Notes under the pieces: generated by a model | The model's database searches: none | The model's input: the letters and a program-made list of their open reading frames with translations, nothing else | What the model was told of the DNA's origin: nothing | Part shown: one piece after another, positions 33,197-36,459 of the stretch | Position numbering within the stretch: position 1 is the stretch's first letter | Layout of the letters: every line of letters begins with the position of its first letter | Translations under genes and position numbers: made by a program | NCBI GenBank assembly: GCA_002840435.1 | Contig: PHAT01000005.1 | Location: forward strand, 1 to 36,459 | DNA length: 36,459 nucleotides | Source of the DNA: Deltaproteobacteria bacterium HGW-Deltaproteobacteria-6 | Lineage (GTDB): Bacteria; Desulfobacterota; Syntrophia; Syntrophales; Smithellaceae | Reading direction: 5' to 3'

Positions 33197-34483
33197 ATGC
33201 CTTACGAATTCTTTATCAGCAGACGGTATATGAGGGCGAAACGCAAACAGGTTTTTGTTTCGATCATTACCTTTATATCGATTTTCGGTATTTTCCTGGG
33301 CGTGGCGGCACTGATTGTTGTTCTTGCCGTCATGAACGGCTTTGAAGAAGATCTGCGTTCCAAAATTCTGGGCATTCGCTCACACATTGAAGTAACAGCG
33401 GATATGACCGGCATCATGAAAAATTACCCGGCTCTTCGCGAAGAAATCGATAAAACACCGGGCGTCGTCGCTTCCACGCCTTTTATTTACACGGAGGCCA
33501 TGATGCGCAGTCAAAACGGCGTCACCGGCGTTATCATCCGCGGCATGGATACCGAAAGCGCACCTAAAGTAATTAATCTGGGGAAAATCAGGCAGGGCAA
33601 TATCGAATACCTCAATAAAATTCCCGCCGATGTATTAAAGGATCTGGCCGCCGAAAACAGAAACCTCGCGGGAATCATGATCGGCAAGGAAATGGCAAGA
33701 AATCTGGGAATTTTCCTGTATGATTCCATTACGATCATTTCCCCGTCCGGCGGCATTGCCACCCCGATGGGCATGGTTCCCCGCATGAAAAAATTTATCG
33801 TGGTCGGAATTTACGAATCGGGATTTTATGAATATGACTCCAAACTGGCCTTTCTATCGCTCAAAAGCTCCCAGGAATTTCTGGACATGGGCGACGCCGT
33901 TTCGGGCATTGATATCGTCGTCAAAGACATCTACAAAGCCGATGTAATTTCCCGCACCCTTCAAAACAAACTGGGCTTCCCCTACTTCGCGCAAAACTGG
34001 ATGCAGATGAATAAAAACCTGTTTTCAGCCCTGAAACTGGAAAAGCGCGTGATGTTTATCATCCTGAGTTTAATAGTGCTGGTGGCCGCTTTTAACATCA
34101 TCAGCGCGCTCATCATGATTGTTATGGAAAAAAACAAGGATATCGCCATTTTGAAATCAATGGGCGCCACCTCCGCCACCATCATGAAGATATTTATCTA
34201 TCAGGGACTGATTGTCGGCGTGATCGGAACTTTCCTGGGCTGCATTGCCGGCCTCACCATCGCGCTGAATTTGCAGAAAATTTCTCTCCTGGTGGAGAAA
34301 ATTTTCAACTTCAAAATTCTGCCCGGTGATGTGTATTACCTGAGCGAACTTCCCTCGAAAGTGAATTATGGCGACGTGGTCGTTATTGTCATCGGTACCC
34401 TGCTGATTTGTTTTCTATCAACCATTTACCCGGCGCTCCGAGCCTCCAAACTGGATCCGGCGGAAGCCCTGAGATACGAATAA
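33197..34483 (+). CDS. lolC: Lipoprotein-releasing ABC transporter permease (LolC/LolE family)
   Basis: This inner-membrane permease of the Lol system extracts lipoproteins from the inner membrane and hands them to LolA. The N-terminus (YEFFISRRYMRAKRKQVFVSIITFISIFGIFLGVAALIVVLAVMNGFE) is the family hallmark, with TM1 at about 20-45. A large periplasmic domain (about 50-270) is followed by the FtsX-like C-terminal three TMs (from about 275), with the MEKNKDIAILKSMGA cytoplasmic loop. The length (428) suits LolC, LolE or the single LolF of species that have only one. AGGA lies before the ATG. lolD follows 14 bp later. Confidence 0.93.
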   Translation: MPYEFFISRRYMRAKRKQVFVSIITFISIFGIFLGVAALIVVLAVMNGFEEDLRSKILGIRSHIEVTADMTGIMKNYPALREEIDKTPGVVASTPFIYTEAMMRSQNGVTGVIIRGMDTESAPKVINLGKIRQGNIEYLNKIPADVLKDLAAENRNLAGIMIGKEMARNLGIFLYDSITIISPSGGIATPMGMVPRMKKFIVVGIYESGFYEYDSKLAFLSLKSSQEFLDMGDAVSGIDIVVKDIYKADVISRTLQNKLGFPYFAQNWMQMNKNLFSALKLEKRVMFIILSLIVLVAAFNIISALIMIVMEKNKDIAILKSMGATSATIMKIFIYQGLIVGVIGTFLGCIAGLTIALNLQKISLLVEKIFNFKILPGDVYYLSELPSKVNYGDVVVIVIGTLLICFLSTIYPALRASKLDPAEALRYE

Positions 34484-34497
34484 TAGCGACGACTGAT

Positions 34498-35166
34498 ATG
34501 ATCATACTGACCAATTTATCCAAAACTTTCGTAAAAGACGGCAACAAAATTGAAGTCTTGCGAAATTTAAATCTGGAAATAAAAAAAGGCGACTCTCTGG
34601 CCGTCGTGGGCGTTTCCGGGGCCGGTAAAAGTACGCTGATTCACATTCTCGGAACGCTGGATCATCCGACTTCGGGCACACTTTTCATGGCCGGCCATAA
34701 TGTTTTTGAGTGGAGCGAGAAGAAAATTTCCGCTTTCCGCAATAAAACGATTGGCTTTGTTTTTCAATTTAATAATCTGCTGCCGGAGTTTACCGCGCTG
34801 GAAAACACCATGATGCCGGCGCTCATCAGCGGGCTCGCCAAAAAGCAGGCGATAGATAAAGCCTCACAATTATTACAGGAAGTGGGTCTGGAGCATCGCC
34901 TGAAGCATAAGCCGGGGGAACTCTCCGGAGGAGAGCAACAGCGCGTGGCCATCGCCCGGGCGCTGGTGATGGAACCGGAAATTTTGCTCGCTGACGAACC
35001 GACAGGAAACCTTGACACGGAAACAGGAAAAAAGATAGAAGACATCCTGGTTAATTTAAATACCATGAAAAAAATAACGCTGATCGTTGTCACGCACAAC
35101 AAACTGCTGGCAGACAGGATGTCCGGCAGAATCGGTCTGCGGGACGGGGAAATTTATGATTTTTAA
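34498..35166 (+). CDS. lolD: Lipoprotein-releasing ABC transporter ATPase LolD
   Basis: This 222-residue ATPase drives LolC/E. Walker A is GVSGAGKST (38-46), the signature is [15 protein letters not shown], Walker B is [12 protein letters not shown], and the H-loop is in VVTHNK. The ATG at 34498 gives the normal N-terminus [11 protein letters not shown]; the longer frame from 34408 overlaps the permease gene and adds unrelated residues. It overlaps the following bamA start by 11 nt, which couples the two genes. Confidence 0.95.
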   Translation: MIILTNLSKTFVKDGNKIEVLRNLNLEIKKGDSLAVVGVSGAGKSTLIHILGTLDHPTSGTLFMAGHNVFEWSEKKISAFRNKTIGFVFQFNNLLPEFTALENTMMPALISGLAKKQAIDKASQLLQEVGLEHRLKHKPGELSGGEQQRVAIARALVMEPEILLADEPTGNLDTETGKKIEDILVNLNTMKKITLIVVTHNKLLADRMSGRIGLRDGEIYDF

Positions 35167-36459
35167 TAAAAAAACATTGCAAATAGTCATCCCGCTGGTT
35201 CTTTTCATTCTCTGTTTTCTTGTGGAAGCTCAGGCGCAGGATCCCAGGAAAATATGCATTCTGCCTTTTGACGTCCACACCAACGTCGGGAGCAGCGCCC
35301 TGCAGGAATCCGTTTACAAACACCTGATCGGTGAATTGCAGCAGGAAAAGAAAATTCAAGTGATACCGGCGGGTGATTTTGCCAAAAGCAACGTGGTTCT
35401 CAATAAAGAAAAGGCCATCAGGGCCGGAAAAACGCTCGGAGCGGACTATGTGGTTACAGGCAGCATCTCCCAGTTCGGGGAGACGCTGAACGTAGACGCA
35501 CAAATTATCGATGTTGCCCGCGGAACAATCTTACCTTCCGTGTCCGTCCAGGGCAAGGGATCGGCAGGCTACGAGGCGCTGGCCGGTCAGTTAAAAACGG
35601 AAATTCTGGACCGCACGGGACTCTTGGAGAAAATTGTGCGGATCGATATTGCGGGAAATCGCAAAATCGGAGCGCCGGCCATCACGGAGAAAATCAAAAG
35701 CAAAGTCGGCAAACCTTTGAATCAGGCGGATGTCACGGACGATATTAAAACGATTTACAAAATGGGGTTTTTCCTGGATGTCAGTGCCAGCGTTACAACA
35801 GAACCAGAGGGCAAAGTACTGACCTTTACCGTTGCCGAAAAAGGGCTGATATCCGAAATCCGGCTGATTGGCAACAAGGCATTGGACCGCGACGACATTC
35901 TGGGCGCCATGACCGTCAAAACCCGCCAGAGCCTCAATCAGGAAAAAATTAAAGGCGATATCCAGAAAATCAAGGAGCTTTACGACACCAAAGGCTATTA
36001 CAACGCCGAGATAAGCGACCGCCTGGAAAAGGAAGGCACAAAGGATATTGTGCTGGTTCTGGAAATTAAAGAGAACAGCCGGGTCTATATCCGTTCCATC
36101 ACATTTGAAGGAAACGACTCTTTTTCCACAAAAGAACTGGTCAACATGATGACCACGAATACGCGAACCTTGCTGGGCTTCATTACCGATTCAGGCATCC
36201 TGAAAACGGATCAGCTCAAGCAGGATGTTCAGAAATTAACCGCTTTTTATTTCAACAGCGGTTTTGTCAACGCCCAGATCGCCGAACCGGTCATCACGCA
36301 TGACGACAAAGGCATCTATATCAAAATCATTGTCAGGGAAGGCAAACGATTCAAAATCGGAAAAGTTGAAATTTCCGGTGATTATCTGACAAAAACCAGA
36401 GACGATCTATTCGCGCTTTTAAAATCAAAAACAGGAAACTATTATGATCGGGAAGCGAT
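35156..36459 (+). CDS. bamA: Outer-membrane assembly protein BamA, 5' part only
   Basis: The frame opens at ATG 35156 inside the end of lolD and runs off the window; about 434 residues are visible. A signal peptide (about 1-28, ending AQAQ) is followed by an extra domain (about 30-155: ICILPFDVHTNVGSS, then ADYVVTGSISQFGETLNVDAQIIDV) that looks like the TolB/FlgO-type nucleotide-fold domain. POTRA domains follow at about 160 (IVRIDIAGNRKIG), 232 (SEIRLIGNKALDRDDI), 308 (VYIRSITFEGNDSF) and 399 (FKIGKVEISGD). BamA inserts beta-barrel proteins into the outer membrane. The beta-barrel itself lies beyond the window. Confidence 0.9.
   Translation, partial: MIFNKKTLQIVIPLVLFILCFLVEAQAQDPRKICILPFDVHTNVGSSALQESVYKHLIGELQQEKKIQVIPAGDFAKSNVVLNKEKAIRAGKTLGADYVVTGSISQFGETLNVDAQIIDVARGTILPSVSVQGKGSAGYEALAGQLKTEILDRTGLLEKIVRIDIAGNRKIGAPAITEKIKSKVGKPLNQADVTDDIKTIYKMGFFLDVSASVTTEPEGKVLTFTVAEKGLISEIRLIGNKALDRDDILGAMTVKTRQSLNQEKIKGDIQKIKELYDTKGYYNAEISDRLEKEGTKDIVLVLEIKENSRVYIRSITFEGNDSFSTKELVNMMTTNTRTLLGFITDSGILKTDQLKQDVQKLTAFYFNSGFVNAQIAEPVITHDDKGIYIKIIVREGKRFKIGKVEISGDYLTKTRDDLFALLKSKTGNYYDREA

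Overview
The window looks like a chromosomal segment of a Gram-negative, double-membrane bacterium, most likely a deltaproteobacterium (Desulfobacterota, Syntrophales-like). That placement is an inference from gene content and general protein character; no rRNA, tRNA or CRISPR array was seen. The two ends are ordinary backbone. A roughly 24 kb accessory island (about 7.2 to 30.97 kb) lies between tatA and ssb.

Left backbone (1-7086): a partial small membrane protein, then a plus-strand lipid-transport operon (STAS-MlaE permease, MlaF ATPase, MlaD substrate-binding protein, auxiliary lipoprotein) ending in a YjbQ-family gene. These are followed by a minus-strand inositol-monophosphatase-family gene, a RodZ-like membrane HTH protein, tatA and a strong terminator.

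Island part 1 (about 7.2-22.2 kb) is a series of four modules. Each is preceded, on the same strand, by a copy of an interspersed repeat. The modules are (i) an AlbA_2 (Schlafen-type) ATP-binding protein with an overlapping partner; (ii) a 1644-residue NACHT/STAND-like NTPase with a C-terminal GT4-type glycosyltransferase; (iii) a HEPN-like protein, an exported coiled-coil protein and a truncated remnant; (iv) a 1666-residue STAND-like NTPase with a C-terminal PLD-like domain. Two repeat copies are about 93% identical over about 173 bp, a third is diverged but of equal length, and a fourth is recognisable only at its core. This resembles a cassette-like collection of conflict or defence modules.

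Island part 2 (22.2-25.5 kb) is a decaying toxin-antitoxin zone. It holds two short MbcA/ParS/Xre-type antitoxin proteins without RES toxins, a broken HipA kinase remnant, an XRE regulator with a probable operator, a thrombospondin-3-like micro-ORF and an unknown gene.

Island part 3 (25.3-30.97 kb) is a minus-strand mobility cassette. Three tyrosine recombinases overlap one another by 8 nt at each junction and are followed by a TnpC-like coiled-coil protein, an arrangement like Tn554-type or 'recombinase in trio' modules. An 11-bp direct repeat at 7250 and 30952 is a candidate attachment core.

Right backbone (31.0-36.46 kb): ssb on the minus strand, divergent from lysS, lolC/E, lolD and a bamA truncated by the window end. 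Envelope-assembly genes (Mla, Lol, Bam, Tat) therefore lie on both sides of the island.
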